Source: Bacteroidota bacterium (GTDB taxonomy: Bacteria; Bacteroidota; Bacteroidia; Chitinophagales; Chitinophagaceae). From it: DNA of 25,591 nt. The stretch is from positions 1-25,591 of the forward strand of contig JAEYVW010000109.1 in NCBI GenBank assembly GCA_023429365.1, read 5' to 3'. The position numbers and the translations under genes are program-made. The notes below the pieces were generated by a model. It ran no database searches and had not been told where the DNA came from. It saw only the letters and a list, made by a program, of their open reading frames with translations. Position 1 is the first letter of the stretch; the number at the start of each line of letters is the position of its first letter. Shown here one piece after another: positions 7,630 through 15,766 of this stretch.

Positions 7630-8514
7630 TTATAGAATGTCCGCAACCGTTCGTTGTATATTTTCTGCGAGTTTATCCGATGGTACATCATTTGGATCAC
7701 CGCCGAAAGGATCTTCGATCTCCTCAGCAATGATTTCCAGGCTGGCTAATACATATAAAACAAAAGCCACTACAGGTATCACATAATAGCCCAGGGAGAA
7801 CACATATCCAAACGGAAGGGTCATCACGTATATAAATATGAATTTTTTTATAAAAACGCTGTAGGAGTAAGGGATTGGCGTATTCTTGATACGCTCGCAG
7901 GCACCACAAATATCTGTAAAGGACTGAAGCTCGCTATTTAGAACGATAAGTTGCTCGCCGGAGATCTTTTTGTCGTGGTAAAGTTGTTGTACATGCTGAA
8001 ACATCAGTCGCGCCACCTGGTTGGGAAGATGTTTGGAATCATCGAGCGATTTAAAAACCTCGCGGTGTTCATCTTCCGCGAAAAGCTCAACCCTGACTTT
8101 TTCCGATCGTAAATGGTTGTGAAGTGTAAATGCATAGGCAGGAATGATCTTACGAAAAAAGGATCGTTGTGCCTGTTCCTGTTGCGGAATAAATGCAGCG
8201 AGTTTCAAAGCCAGGTTGCGGCTGTTGTTGACAAGTTGGCCCCACAGCTTTCGACCTTCCCACCAGCGGTCGTAAGCGGTATTGGTGCGAAATACCAGCA
8301 GCATTGAAATGGCGAAACCCAGGAGCCCATGCATGAGCGGGATGTTTTTTACATAGCTGGAAGATGAAAGTCTCCAGTATTCCAGTTCGAGGTACGCGAT
8401 AATTCCTGAATAAATAGCGACTCCGATCATCAAAGGCACGAGTTTCCGGAACGTGTCTGCTTTATGAAATCGGAAAATATAGGTAAACCAGTCTTTCGGG
8501 TTGTAGAAGATCAT
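7630..8514 (-). CDS. Bestrophin-like (UPF0187 / RFP-TM) membrane channel
   Basis: The 294-residue protein has the bacterial bestrophin pattern: an N-terminal WFTYIFRFHKADTFRKL, transmembrane helices near 25-42 and 58-76, the family-diagnostic block FRTNTAYDRWWEGRKLWG at 75-92, a long cytoplasmic helical region, two further hydrophobic helices (about 222-265), and the conserved acidic EIEDPFGGDPNDVP near 267-280. Characterised bacterial members are pentameric channels; KpBest conducts cations while animal bestrophins conduct chloride, so ion selectivity cannot be assigned here. The start ATG at 8514 fits a -7 box 14 bases upstream. The next gene upstream ends 51 bases away on the same strand. 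Confidence 0.9.
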   Translation of the reverse strand: MIFYNPKDWFTYIFRFHKADTFRKLVPLMIGVAIYSGIIAYLELEYWRLSSSSYVKNIPLMHGLLGFAISMLLVFRTNTAYDRWWEGRKLWGQLVNNSRNLALKLAAFIPQQEQAQRSFFRKIIPAYAFTLHNHLRSEKVRVELFAEDEHREVFKSLDDSKHLPNQVARLMFQHVQQLYHDKKISGEQLIVLNSELQSFTDICGACERIKNTPIPYSYSVFIKKFIFIYVMTLPFGYVFSLGYYVIPVVAFVLYVLASLEIIAEEIEDPFGGDPNDVPSDKLAENIQRTVADIL

Positions 8515-8527
8515 GTAAATATTTTAT

Positions 8528-8535
8528 CAAAAATA
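8528..8535 (-). promoter_or_regulatory. Putative -7 promoter box for the bestrophin-like gene
   Basis: The minus strand reads TATTTTTG, an exact TAnnTTTG match, 14 bases before the ATG. I see no matching -33 TTG, so support is partial. Confidence 0.38.
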
Positions 8536-8565
8536 AAGTTTGACTGCTATACTCTATCATAAGCT

Positions 8566-9228
8566 TCAGGAGACAGCAGCCCCGGTTGCCCGCTTCATCA
8601 TTTTATCGATACCAACAAATAAAGCTCCGCCTACCATAAACACAACAAGCAGGGCTGCGGCATTTGTCATAACCTTGCCATACCCTAATTCTGTCACATT
8701 GATAAAAGGATAGGGGTAGAAACCTTCAAGACGGCCGCGTATCAAAGCATAAGCAAGATAAAGTGCAGGATAAAGCAGCCAAACAATCATAAGCGACCAT
8801 TTCAACGAACCTTTTGGAACAAATATGAGCCAATAACATACGTAAAAAACCGGAATGACAACATGTAATAACTCATCCGCCCATTTTTGAAGCCCCACGG
8901 GTTGCCAGAGCGACCGGAGTATGGCATTATAAACAATGCCCACGATCAGGATATAAAGTGAGATTGCAGCAAGTGTCGACGGTTTTGAAAAAAAGCGCCC
9001 CAGCCTGCTCTCCGGATTATTCAAAATACAGGTGAGGCTGATAGCCACCAGCAAATTGCTGAGGATGGTAAAAAAAGCCAGGAATCTCCACACCGCTCCG
9101 AGAGGGGTCAGTCCTGATTGTTCCCCATTGCTGACCAGGAGATATAACTGGAGGCCAAGCGCAAACCATGCCATTATCGCAATAATCAGCATAGTTAATC
9201 TGGCCACCGGAGCGAATCGCAAAACCAT
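8566..9228 (-). CDS. Pr6Pr-type six-helix membrane protein
   Basis: From the ATG at 9228 the product is 220 residues with six hydrophobic segments (about 9-32, 44-68, 83-105, 118-138, 142-161 and 183-206) and short charged loops. The pattern FFTILSNLL in helix 2, LLHVVIPVFYVCYWLIFVPKG in the middle, and YPALYLAYALIRG...FYPYPFINV after helix 5 are what I recognise as the Pr6Pr family of uncharacterised membrane proteins. No enzymatic function is established to my knowledge. A TTG at 9246 would add six residues (MRKILC); the ATG is preferred. The gene is divergent from the small conserved gene at 9315, sharing an 86-base intergenic region. Confidence 0.8.
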   Translation of the reverse strand: MVLRFAPVARLTMLIIAIMAWFALGLQLYLLVSNGEQSGLTPLGAVWRFLAFFTILSNLLVAISLTCILNNPESRLGRFFSKPSTLAAISLYILIVGIVYNAILRSLWQPVGLQKWADELLHVVIPVFYVCYWLIFVPKGSLKWSLMIVWLLYPALYLAYALIRGRLEGFYPYPFINVTELGYGKVMTNAAALLVVFMVGGALFVGIDKMMKRATGAAVS

Positions 9229-9269
9229 GCATAAAATTTTACGCAATATATGGTTTGTGCCGGGATCAG

Positions 9270-9277
9270 TAAATTTG
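9270..9277 (+). promoter_or_regulatory. Putative -7 promoter box for the gene at 9315
   Basis: TAAATTTG is an exact TAnnTTTG match 37 bases before the ATG. The nearest upstream TTTG is only 12 bases away rather than about 19, so the -33 element is not convincing. Confidence 0.38.
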
Positions 9278-9314
9278 CATAACAGGCCACCACGGAGCGA
9301 TTAAAAATAATATA

Positions 9315-9692
9315 ATGAATATTTACTCACAGGTTTGGAACAAGTATTTACCTGTTATCAGGATCTTATTGAAAAGATCAGCATCAGCAGAACAAAGCAT
9401 GGGATTAAACCGAATTGATTTTGAAAAAGGAAGCAGGAGTCGTAAACCGGCATGCTCCTTCAATATTGAATTGGTGGAAGGCCGTTTCAAAACAGTCAGC
9501 CAGTCTGCGCCTGCAAAGGAACTGGTAGCTGCGCTAATGGAAGACGAGGTTTCGAAGGCGCTACTCAGGCAAAACAATTATGTGATCAGTCTCAATTCAG
9601 ATTTCCAGTTAAAGATCAGGAACAATACCTCCGCTCCGAAGCCATCCGATAACGGAAAGAACGGCGCCGATCCATCTGGTGAAAGCAGTTAA
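9315..9692 (+). CDS. Small conserved cytoplasmic protein of unknown function
   Basis: I recognise no named domain. The 125-residue product starts MNIYSQVWNKYLPVIRILLKRS, an amphipathic and basic helix, has a central beta-like part (CSFNIELVEGRF, then a helix AKELVAALMEDEVSKALL, then NYVISLNSDFQLKI) and ends in a polar, disordered Ser/Lys/Asn-rich tail from about residue 102. It has no signal peptide. Proteins that open this way are, as I recall, conserved in Sphingobacteriia/Chitinophagia, but I cannot assign a role. The start ATG at 9315 has an AT-rich leader. The TonB-dependent receptor gene follows 154 bases downstream with its own promoter, so they are probably not one operon. Confidence 0.68.
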   Translation: MNIYSQVWNKYLPVIRILLKRSASAEQSMGLNRIDFEKGSRSRKPACSFNIELVEGRFKTVSQSAPAKELVAALMEDEVSKALLRQNNYVISLNSDFQLKIRNNTSAPKPSDNGKNGADPSGESS

Positions 9693-9727
9693 AAATGCGT
9701 GATTGTCTTTGGAGACAAGGGCTATGC

Positions 9728-9758
9728 TTTGATTTTTGATAAAAATCACCCACTTTTG
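9728..9758 (+). promoter_or_regulatory. Promoter of the TonB-dependent receptor gene with an overlapping palindrome
   Basis: TTTG at 9728-9731, a 19-base spacer and CACTTTTG at 9751-9758 match the Bacteroidota promoter (-33 TTTG, -7 TAnnTTTG) at the standard spacing with one mismatch. The spacer is largely filled by a perfect inverted repeat, TGATTTTT (9730-9737), GAT, AAAAATCA (9741-9748), placed where a repressor would block RNA polymerase. Transcription would start near 9765 and give a leader of about 80 bases that contains a second inverted repeat (GACTTAT 9772-9778, ATAAGTC 9792-9798). The palindrome could alternatively be a weak terminator of the previous gene, but it is AT-only in its core. 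Confidence 0.55.
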
Positions 9759-9846
9759 TATAACTGATTATGACTTATTCAATTAATCTGTATAAGTCTT
9801 AGATTCAGTTTGATAGACTTTTATCCTTTTAAATACCATCCGCATT

Positions 9847-12213
9847 ATGAGAATACTATTTTTAGGGGCATTGATTATGTTCTATTCCGGTGTTCAGGCC
9901 CAGCAACTCGCCAGCTTTTCCGGTAAAGTTTCCGATACTCACAATCTCCCCGTCGCCGGTGCTACTATCTATCTTCTCAATACGAATAGGGGTGTTGCAA
10001 CTGACAGCAAAGGAAATTTCAATATAAATAATATACCCGCAGGTAAGTACACAGCTCAAATTTCAGCTATTGGCTATGCCACGCTCAATTTAGATGTCCT
10101 ATTACCAGGATCAGGCACCACAGAAATTGTGCTAGAGGATGAATCGCAACAATTGGATGCAGTTCTGGTCAGCGCACAAAAAAGGGAAGAATCATTACAT
10201 GATATTCCATTCAGTATTTCTGCTCTTTCTGCGCGCCAGGTGCAGCAGTTCAGGTTGTGGAATACACGTGAACTTACCGCCATTGTTCCCAATCTTTATT
10301 CAGCCAACTCTGGTGATGAGAGAAATGTAACTTCCATCCGTGGTATCGCTACCACATCCTATGACCAGGCGGTTGCAACTTATATTGATGGTGTAAACCA
10401 GTTTAATCTTGATACCTATATTCCGCAGTTGTTTGATGTGGAACGTATCGAAGTGTTACGCGGTCCGCAGGGAACACTGTACGGTCGCAACGCGATGGGC
10501 GGAGTGATCAATATCATCACCAAACAACCCACCAATAAGACCAGCGGATTTGCTGAGGTTTCTTTAGGGAACTATAACCAACAGCGATATGTTGCGGGTT
10601 TGCGAACTCCGATTGTTGCAAATAGATTATACGCAGGTGCTTCCATCATGTATAACAGCCGGGATGGATTTTATAAAAACGAATTCACTAATTCGTCATA
10701 TGACAAACAAAACAGTATAACTGGCAATTATTACCTGAAATATATCATCAACGAAAAATGGGCGCTTGGTTTGAATGCGAAACACAACGACAACAGGAAC
10801 AATGGTCCGTTTCCACTTTCATTCCCCACCGGTAGCTTTGAAGAGTTCCTAAAAGAAGGTCATGTTCTGACACAGAATGCGACGTCTAAAATGATCGACA
10901 ATACTTTTAATGGTTCTTTTACGGCAAACTATGCCGGTCGCACTTTTAATTTTAGTTCGCAGACTGCATACCAATCCAACCATCGATATTACACGCTGCC
11001 ACTCGATGGTGATTTTTCACCGATTGACGGCATCACTATCATCAATAATTATGGTGATGACTGGAATAAGGTAACCGCATGGACGCAGGAATTCAAAATT
11101 TCATCACCCGCCATGAATACCAGTTCACTGAAATGGACCGCAGGTGCCTATTTGTTCAAACAGGATAATCCAGTTAAACAGGCTACTCATTTTGGTATGG
11201 ATGCCGGCATGATGGGTGCACCTGATACAGATTTTTCATCTATCACTTCATCTACAGGCAAGAACAGTGGTGGAGCCGTTTTTGGACAGGTGGTTTATGC
11301 CATAAATGATAAGATCGATATCATCGGCGGTCTGCGTTTCGACTATGAAAAGAAAAAGTTCAATGTGCTGGGCGAGTACCAGAAGTCTTCGAACCCACCC
11401 ATGGTGACCCGCCCTGATACAAGCGCTACAACGAGTTTTAACGCCTTTTCTCCCAAACTTGGAATCATGTACAAATTGGCCTCCAGTAGTAACCTGTTTG
11501 TGACATATAGCCGGGGTTACAGAACCGGGGGGCTTACACAATTGTCAGCCACTGATCCATCCCAGCCTCCATTATACCCTTACAAACCTGAGTACAGCAA
11601 TAACCTGGAGATTGGTATCAAAAACAATTTCTTTGATAATCGCCTCCGGTTGAATATGGCATTTTTCCTGACACAGGTCACTGATGTGCAGGTGCCTACT
11701 TTGATATTACCTGACGCGATCACGATTACCCGCAATGCAGGGAAGCTAAACAGCAAGGGGGCGGAACTGGAACTCGCTACTACACCTGTCAAAGGATTGG
11801 AGATTGAATACAATTTTGGATTTACGGATGCTACGTATAAGACTTTAAAATTGTCGCAAAACGGTGCATCTGTCGACCTGGCGGGTAAAAAGCAGGTTTT
11901 TACGCCAGATATCACTTCCATGTTGGCGGCCCAATATAGTTTTAGTCTCAGCACCCGTAAACAATTGAAACTGGTGTTAAGGGGTGAGTGGATGCACCTG
12001 GGGGAGCAATATTTCGATCTTTCCAACAATATCTCCCAGGACGCATATAGTTTGTTAAATGTAAGAGTAGGGATCAGTGCCCGGTTTGGAGAGCTGATGT
12101 TCTGGGGCCGAAACCTGGCCGATACCAGGTATATTGCCTATGCGTACGATTTCGGCGCCATCCACATTGGAAATCCTGTAACATATGGTGTGACGATGAG
12201 AGCGAGATTTTAA
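9847..12213 (+). CDS. TonB-dependent outer-membrane receptor with carboxypeptidase-regulatory-like N-terminal domain
   Basis: The 788-residue protein has a signal peptide (MRILFLGALIMFYSGVQAQ), a carboxypeptidase-D regulatory-like domain (about 22-100: FSGKVSDTHNLPVAGATIYL, IPAGKYTAQISAIGYA), a possible TonB-box stretch (DAVLVSAQKREES), a plug domain with LRGPQGTLYGRNAMGGVINIITK near 201-223, and a 22-strand barrel ending in the usual aromatic residue (VTMRARF). It would import a bound ligand across the outer membrane with energy from TonB-ExbBD. The plug and barrel resemble siderophore- or vitamin-type receptors more than SusC: the length is under 800 residues and no SusD gene follows. The ligand is unknown. 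The gene stands alone: the next gene converges on it 8 bases past the stop, and the promoter has an operator-like palindrome. Confidence 0.93.
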   Translation: MRILFLGALIMFYSGVQAQQLASFSGKVSDTHNLPVAGATIYLLNTNRGVATDSKGNFNINNIPAGKYTAQISAIGYATLNLDVLLPGSGTTEIVLEDESQQLDAVLVSAQKREESLHDIPFSISALSARQVQQFRLWNTRELTAIVPNLYSANSGDERNVTSIRGIATTSYDQAVATYIDGVNQFNLDTYIPQLFDVERIEVLRGPQGTLYGRNAMGGVINIITKQPTNKTSGFAEVSLGNYNQQRYVAGLRTPIVANRLYAGASIMYNSRDGFYKNEFTNSSYDKQNSITGNYYLKYIINEKWALGLNAKHNDNRNNGPFPLSFPTGSFEEFLKEGHVLTQNATSKMIDNTFNGSFTANYAGRTFNFSSQTAYQSNHRYYTLPLDGDFSPIDGITIINNYGDDWNKVTAWTQEFKISSPAMNTSSLKWTAGAYLFKQDNPVKQATHFGMDAGMMGAPDTDFSSITSSTGKNSGGAVFGQVVYAINDKIDIIGGLRFDYEKKKFNVLGEYQKSSNPPMVTRPDTSATTSFNAFSPKLGIMYKLASSSNLFVTYSRGYRTGGLTQLSATDPSQPPLYPYKPEYSNNLEIGIKNNFFDNRLRLNMAFFLTQVTDVQVPTLILPDAITITRNAGKLNSKGAELELATTPVKGLEIEYNFGFTDATYKTLKLSQNGASVDLAGKKQVFTPDITSMLAAQYSFSLSTRKQLKLVLRGEWMHLGEQYFDLSNNISQDAYSLLNVRVGISARFGELMFWGRNLADTRYIAYAYDFGAIHIGNPVTYGVTMRARF

Positions 12214-12221
12214 AAATAGAT

Positions 12222-12779
12222 TTACTGTTTCAGCGGTGTCAGCAGTGAGTAAATATTGCTGTCCAGGAATTGACCATTGTAGAAATAGTTTTCTCTGAAC
12301 CTGCCTTCGAGTATAAAATTATTACGTTCCAGCAGCCTGATCGAAGCCTGGTTGGCAGGGTTGACATTGGCCTCCACCGAATGCAGGTTCATCACGCTGA
12401 AACCATAGTCTAACACAGCTCTCATCGCTTCCTGCATAATTCCCTGGTGTTGGTACTCTGTACGCAACATGTAACCGATCTCGGCCCTGTAGTGCTCCCG
12501 GGTGATCTTCCAGAAACCAATGGTTCCTGCCACATCCTTTTGACCTGTAAGGGTGATAGCCCAGGTGATTCCATCATTCTTTTCAAGCGACTCCAGGATG
12601 GCACGGACCAGTTTAGCCGCTTCTTCCATTGATTTTGCTCTTGGACGGTCAATGTAACGCATCATTTCTTCGCTGCTTCGCATAACGAATATAGAAGGGA
12701 TATCCTCCTCGCTGATCTTTCGCAGCGTTAGCCTGTTGGTTACCAATACCGGAAATGGACTGAATTGCGGCTCGAGCAT
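12222..12779 (-). CDS. GNAT-family N-acetyltransferase, RimJ/RimL type
   Basis: The 185-residue protein has the RimJ/RimL layout: an N-terminal TNRLTLRKISEEDIPSIF, the central TWAITLTGQKDVAGTIGFWKI strand pair, the acetyl-CoA pyrophosphate-binding loop near EYQHQGIMQEAM (a variant of Q/R-x-x-G-x-G/A), and LHSVEANVNPANQASIRLLERNNFILEG, where the Asn-Ser/Asn pattern of motif B is usual. Members acetylate N-terminal amines of ribosomal proteins or other small or protein amines; the substrate here is unknown. Start is the ATG at 12779. It is convergent with the TonB receptor gene (8-base gap) and divergent from the helical protein gene at 12986. Confidence 0.9.
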   Translation of the reverse strand: MLEPQFSPFPVLVTNRLTLRKISEEDIPSIFVMRSSEEMMRYIDRPRAKSMEEAAKLVRAILESLEKNDGITWAITLTGQKDVAGTIGFWKITREHYRAEIGYMLRTEYQHQGIMQEAMRAVLDYGFSVMNLHSVEANVNPANQASIRLLERNNFILEGRFRENYFYNGQFLDSNIYSLLTPLKQ

Positions 12780-12985
12780 AATTAGTGTTTAGACGATGAA
12801 TGTACGATAAACAGCAAATAAAGAGTTTACACTTAGTTGTCTCTAAAATCACTTCAATTTTGGCTTATTTGTGCTAAAAAAAACCTGTTTTTACGGGAAA
12901 GAAGTTTTAAATTACATACACCATCCAAAACCCCAGGGAAAAAGTTTGAGTAAACACGATTATTCACTTTTTAAATTAAAATCCC

Positions 12986-13363
12986 ATGGTTCAGGTAGAA
13001 ACTTCACAGCTCACAGGAGAGTGTAATTCCTGGAGAGAAAAGCTTCGTCAGTACCGCGACGAATTTTCGAAAGATAAGATCAAACTCCAGGACACAGCCA
13101 GCCGCTCACTCTCCAGGGATCAACTTCAACAGGTAGAACACCTCCACAACCAGTTCCACATTCAGCTTATCAACATTCACGATCTAAAGCATGCAGTTAA
13201 ATCGCATGAGCAGAAGATGCATTATGATATGAATGTCAACAGCAAGCTGAATCATGAAACAATGGCGGAGCATGAGAGCCTGCTCGATCAGTATCAAAGA
13301 CTCGAATCCACACTTCAGGACCTCAGAGATGAATTTGAGGAATTTTTAAGCCGAACGTCATAG
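12986..13363 (+). CDS. Small all-helical coiled-coil protein of unknown function
   Basis: The 125-residue product is highly charged and almost entirely predicted helical, with heptad-like Leu/Ile spacing (LQQVEHLHNQFHIQLINIHDLKHAV and LLDQYQRLESTLQDLRDEFEEFL). It has no signal peptide or membrane segment and no motif I can assign. His is frequent (11 residues), unusual for such a short protein. The start ATG at 12986 follows an AT-rich leader. It precedes the EF-G paralogue on the same strand, but the 168-base gap holds its own promoter-like and repeat signals. Coding potential is supported by a clean frame with an acidic and basic balance typical of real proteins. Confidence 0.68.
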   Translation: MVQVETSQLTGECNSWREKLRQYRDEFSKDKIKLQDTASRSLSRDQLQQVEHLHNQFHIQLINIHDLKHAVKSHEQKMHYDMNVNSKLNHETMAEHESLLDQYQRLESTLQDLRDEFEEFLSRTS

Positions 13364-13366
13364 GAA

Positions 13367-13374
13367 TAATTTTG
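13367..13374 (+). promoter_or_regulatory. Putative -7 promoter box upstream of the EF-G paralogue
   Basis: TAATTTTG matches TAnnTTTG exactly, 4 bases after the stop codon of the preceding gene. No -33 TTG at 19 bases. A start about 7 bases after it (near 13381) would give a leader of about 150 bases, beginning inside the left arm of the inverted repeat described next. Confidence 0.35.
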
Positions 13375-13483
13375 TTTACAAGTTTATAGATTCACTGGTT
13401 GCAGTTAATGTGAAACACACTTCCCGGTAGATCCTAATCGATACAGGACATGGTATGCAGATAATTGTATTGAACTTGTAAAC
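13374..13483 (+). promoter_or_regulatory. Long-range inverted repeat in the leader of the EF-G paralogue
   Basis: GTTTACAAGTT at 13374-13384 is the perfect reverse complement of AACTTGTAAAC at 13473-13483; a G-T and an A-T pair could extend it inwards. Between the arms are two smaller pairs, TTCAC 13391-13395 with GTGAA 13410-13414, and TCCT (starting near 13432) with AGGA (near 13445). Drawn as RNA this gives a closed junction with two internal hairpins, 48 bases before the start codon. It may instead be two half-sites for a DNA-binding protein. Confidence 0.45.
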
Positions 13484-13531
13484 GGTACTCAGCGACTAAG
13501 ATTACATTTTCAACTTTTAAAATTATTTATC

Positions 13532-15667
13532 ATGCCAGAATTTGATACCTCACATGTCAAAAATATTGTCTTGCTGGGCCATGCCGGCTCAGGCAAGACC
13601 AGTTTAGCGGAGTGCATGCTTTACGAAGCAGGCCTCATCACCCGCCGGGGCAATATAGCCGATAAAAATACTACAGGAGATTACCACGAACTGGAACAGG
13701 AACGTGGTAATTCTATTTTCAGCAAACTCCTCCACGCAAAATGGCGGGGCTATAAAATAAATATTCTCGATACACCAGGCTACGATGACTTTGTGGGTGA
13801 AGTGATCTCCGCTTTACGTGTGGCAGATACCGGTGTGATGCTGCTCAACGCAGTAATGGGTGTGGAAGTAGGAACGGATATCATTTGGGAATACACAGAA
13901 AAATTCCGCACGCCGATGATCTTTGCCGTCAACAAACTGGACGATGATGATGCCGATTTTGATAAGACTGTGCGGGAAGCAAAATCTCATTTTGGTAATA
14001 AAGTAGTCGTGGTGCAATATCCACGGCAAACCGGCTCGGGTTTTCATGAGATTGTCGACGTTCTGCGAATGACCATGTATAAATTCAAGGACGCCGGTGG
14101 CAAGCCTGAGAAGCTACCGATACCCGATGAGGAAAAACAGAGAGCAGACGAACTTCATAAAGAACTGATCGAAGCTATCGCCAGCAATGATGAAACATTG
14201 ATGGAAAAATACTTCGATAAAGGTGAACTGGATGAGGATGAGATGAAAACAGGTATGAAGAAAGCTATGATCAGCCACGATATCTTCCCCTTGTTTTGCT
14301 TATCAGCAGAACGAAACATGGGAAGTGGTCGCCTGATGGGATTTATCGATAATGTATGCCCCAGCGCGAATGAAATGCCGCCGCAGGTGACAAAGAAGGG
14401 TGAAAAACTGGCCTGTGATGCCAATGGCCCGGCCTGTATGTTTATTTACAAAACTGTCTCTGAGCCTCATGTTGGTGAACTGTCGTTCTTTAAGGTGTAC
14501 TCAGGCACCATTAAAACAGGAATGGAACTTGAAAATGAATCAACGGGTGTGACAGAGAAAATATCTCAATTGTTCCTGGTAGAGGGTAACAAGCGTACGA
14601 ATGTGAATGAACTGGTGGCTGGAGATATCGGTGCAACTTTAAAATTAAAGAACACCCATGTAAACAATACACTTCACGCAAGGAGTAAAAATTACGAATT
14701 GCCTTCAATCGAGTTTCCGCCACCCAATATGACGGTTGCTATTGAAACCCTGAAAAAGGGGGAGGAGGAAAAGCTCTCGCAGGCTATGCACCAGCTACGC
14801 GAAGAAGATCCCACTTTGCTTGTAGAAGTCTCACCTGAGTTGAAACAAACCCTGATCCATTGCCAGGGAGATATGCATCTGGCGGTTGCGAAATGGAAGA
14901 TCGAACACAACCACAAACTGGAAGTGAAATTTGTCAAACCAAAAATCGCTTACCGCGAAACGATCCGCAAGATGGCCGATGCCAGTTACCGGCATAAAAA
15001 GCAAAGCGGAGGTGCAGGGCAGTTTGGAGAAGTATTTATGCGCATTGAACCCTGGCATGAAGGTCTGGATGAACCAAGAGACCTCACAGTAAGAGGCAGG
15101 GATTCCTATGATCTCGACTGGGGTGGGAAACTGGTATTTTATAATTGTATTGTAGGCGGCGCCATAGATGCGCGGTTCCTGCCTTCCATCCTGAAAGGGG
15201 TAATGGAGAAAATGCACAATGGTCCATTGACCGGTTCTTATGCACGGGATATTAGGGTATGCGTGTACGATGGGAAAATGCACCCTGTCGACAGCAATGA
15301 TATTTCCTTTAAGATCGCAGGATTGCAGGCGTTCCGACAGGCTTTCCAACAGGCAGATCCGCAGGTGCTCGAGCCGATCTATCGCGTAGAAGTTTTATGT
15401 CCCGATGATCTAACCGGTGCTGTGATGGGCGACCTGCAAAGCCGTCGTGCGATTGTGGAAGGCATCGACAGCGAGGGACATTTTCAAAAAATCATTGCCC
15501 GGGTGCCTCTTGCAGAAATGGACGGGTATTCATCTTCGCTGCGCTCGATCACGCAGGGCCGGGCGAAGTTTAAAATGAGTTTCCTGGCCTATGAGCCTGT
15601 ACCCTTTGATCTCCAGAAAAGGCTTATCGAAGAATACAATAAAACAGCAAAAGAAGAACTCGTTTGA
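13532..15667 (+). CDS. Elongation factor G paralogue (EF-G2-like translational GTPase)
   Basis: The 711-residue protein has the five-domain EF-G layout. In the G domain: P-loop GHAGSGKT at 16-23, switch I ERGNSI at 57-62, DTPGYDDF at 80-87, NKLD at 134-137. Domain IV has QSGGAGQFGEV, and domain V has EPIYRVEVLCPDDLTGAVMGDLQSRRA, both as in true EF-G. Canonical EF-G has AHVDAGKT, ERGITI and DTPGHVDF, so here the switch-II catalytic His is Tyr84 and the switch-I Thr is Ser. Those changes mark it as a paralogue and not the housekeeping translocase, which is normally in the str operon with rpsL and rpsG; neither is here. Family members in other bacteria act in translocation under special conditions. 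Start is the ATG at 13532; a strong terminator follows the stop. Confidence 0.92.
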   Translation: MPEFDTSHVKNIVLLGHAGSGKTSLAECMLYEAGLITRRGNIADKNTTGDYHELEQERGNSIFSKLLHAKWRGYKINILDTPGYDDFVGEVISALRVADTGVMLLNAVMGVEVGTDIIWEYTEKFRTPMIFAVNKLDDDDADFDKTVREAKSHFGNKVVVVQYPRQTGSGFHEIVDVLRMTMYKFKDAGGKPEKLPIPDEEKQRADELHKELIEAIASNDETLMEKYFDKGELDEDEMKTGMKKAMISHDIFPLFCLSAERNMGSGRLMGFIDNVCPSANEMPPQVTKKGEKLACDANGPACMFIYKTVSEPHVGELSFFKVYSGTIKTGMELENESTGVTEKISQLFLVEGNKRTNVNELVAGDIGATLKLKNTHVNNTLHARSKNYELPSIEFPPPNMTVAIETLKKGEEEKLSQAMHQLREEDPTLLVEVSPELKQTLIHCQGDMHLAVAKWKIEHNHKLEVKFVKPKIAYRETIRKMADASYRHKKQSGGAGQFGEVFMRIEPWHEGLDEPRDLTVRGRDSYDLDWGGKLVFYNCIVGGAIDARFLPSILKGVMEKMHNGPLTGSYARDIRVCVYDGKMHPVDSNDISFKIAGLQAFRQAFQQADPQVLEPIYRVEVLCPDDLTGAVMGDLQSRRAIVEGIDSEGHFQKIIARVPLAEMDGYSSSLRSITQGRAKFKMSFLAYEPVPFDLQKRLIEEYNKTAKEELV

Positions 15668-15681
15668 TCGAAGCATGCGTC

Positions 15682-15720
15682 AAGTACCGGTCAACTGTCT
15701 GAGTCGACCGGTATTTTATT
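15682..15720 (+). terminator. Rho-independent terminator of the EF-G paralogue
   Basis: TACCGGTC at 15685-15692 pairs perfectly with GACCGGTA at 15706-15713, with extra pairs inside (AC/GT after one mismatch) and an A-A-G / T-T-T extension outside, and is followed by TTTTATT. It lies 17 bases past the stop codon. Confidence 0.85.
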
Positions 15721-15766
15721 GCGCCGGATTGTTATCTTTAGCAGGTCCGGAACATACAACAAATCG

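Noticed and set aside
11580..12029. 149-codon antisense frame inside the TonB receptor gene
   Set aside because: It overlaps the conserved beta-barrel coding region; no start context or recognisable protein.
9847..12213. Polysaccharide utilisation locus (SusC/SusD pair)
   Set aside because: The receptor is shorter than typical SusC, no SusD gene follows, and no glycoside hydrolase or sensor gene is nearby.
12786..12813. TGTTTA/TAAACA inverted repeat upstream of the GNAT gene as an operator
   Set aside because: Only 6 bp with a 16-base loop in AT-rich sequence, which is expected by chance.
14831..15349. 172-codon antisense frame opposite domains IV-V of the EF-G paralogue
   Set aside because: The sense strand encodes conserved EF-G sequence; the antisense product is rich in Cys, His and Phe without domain features.
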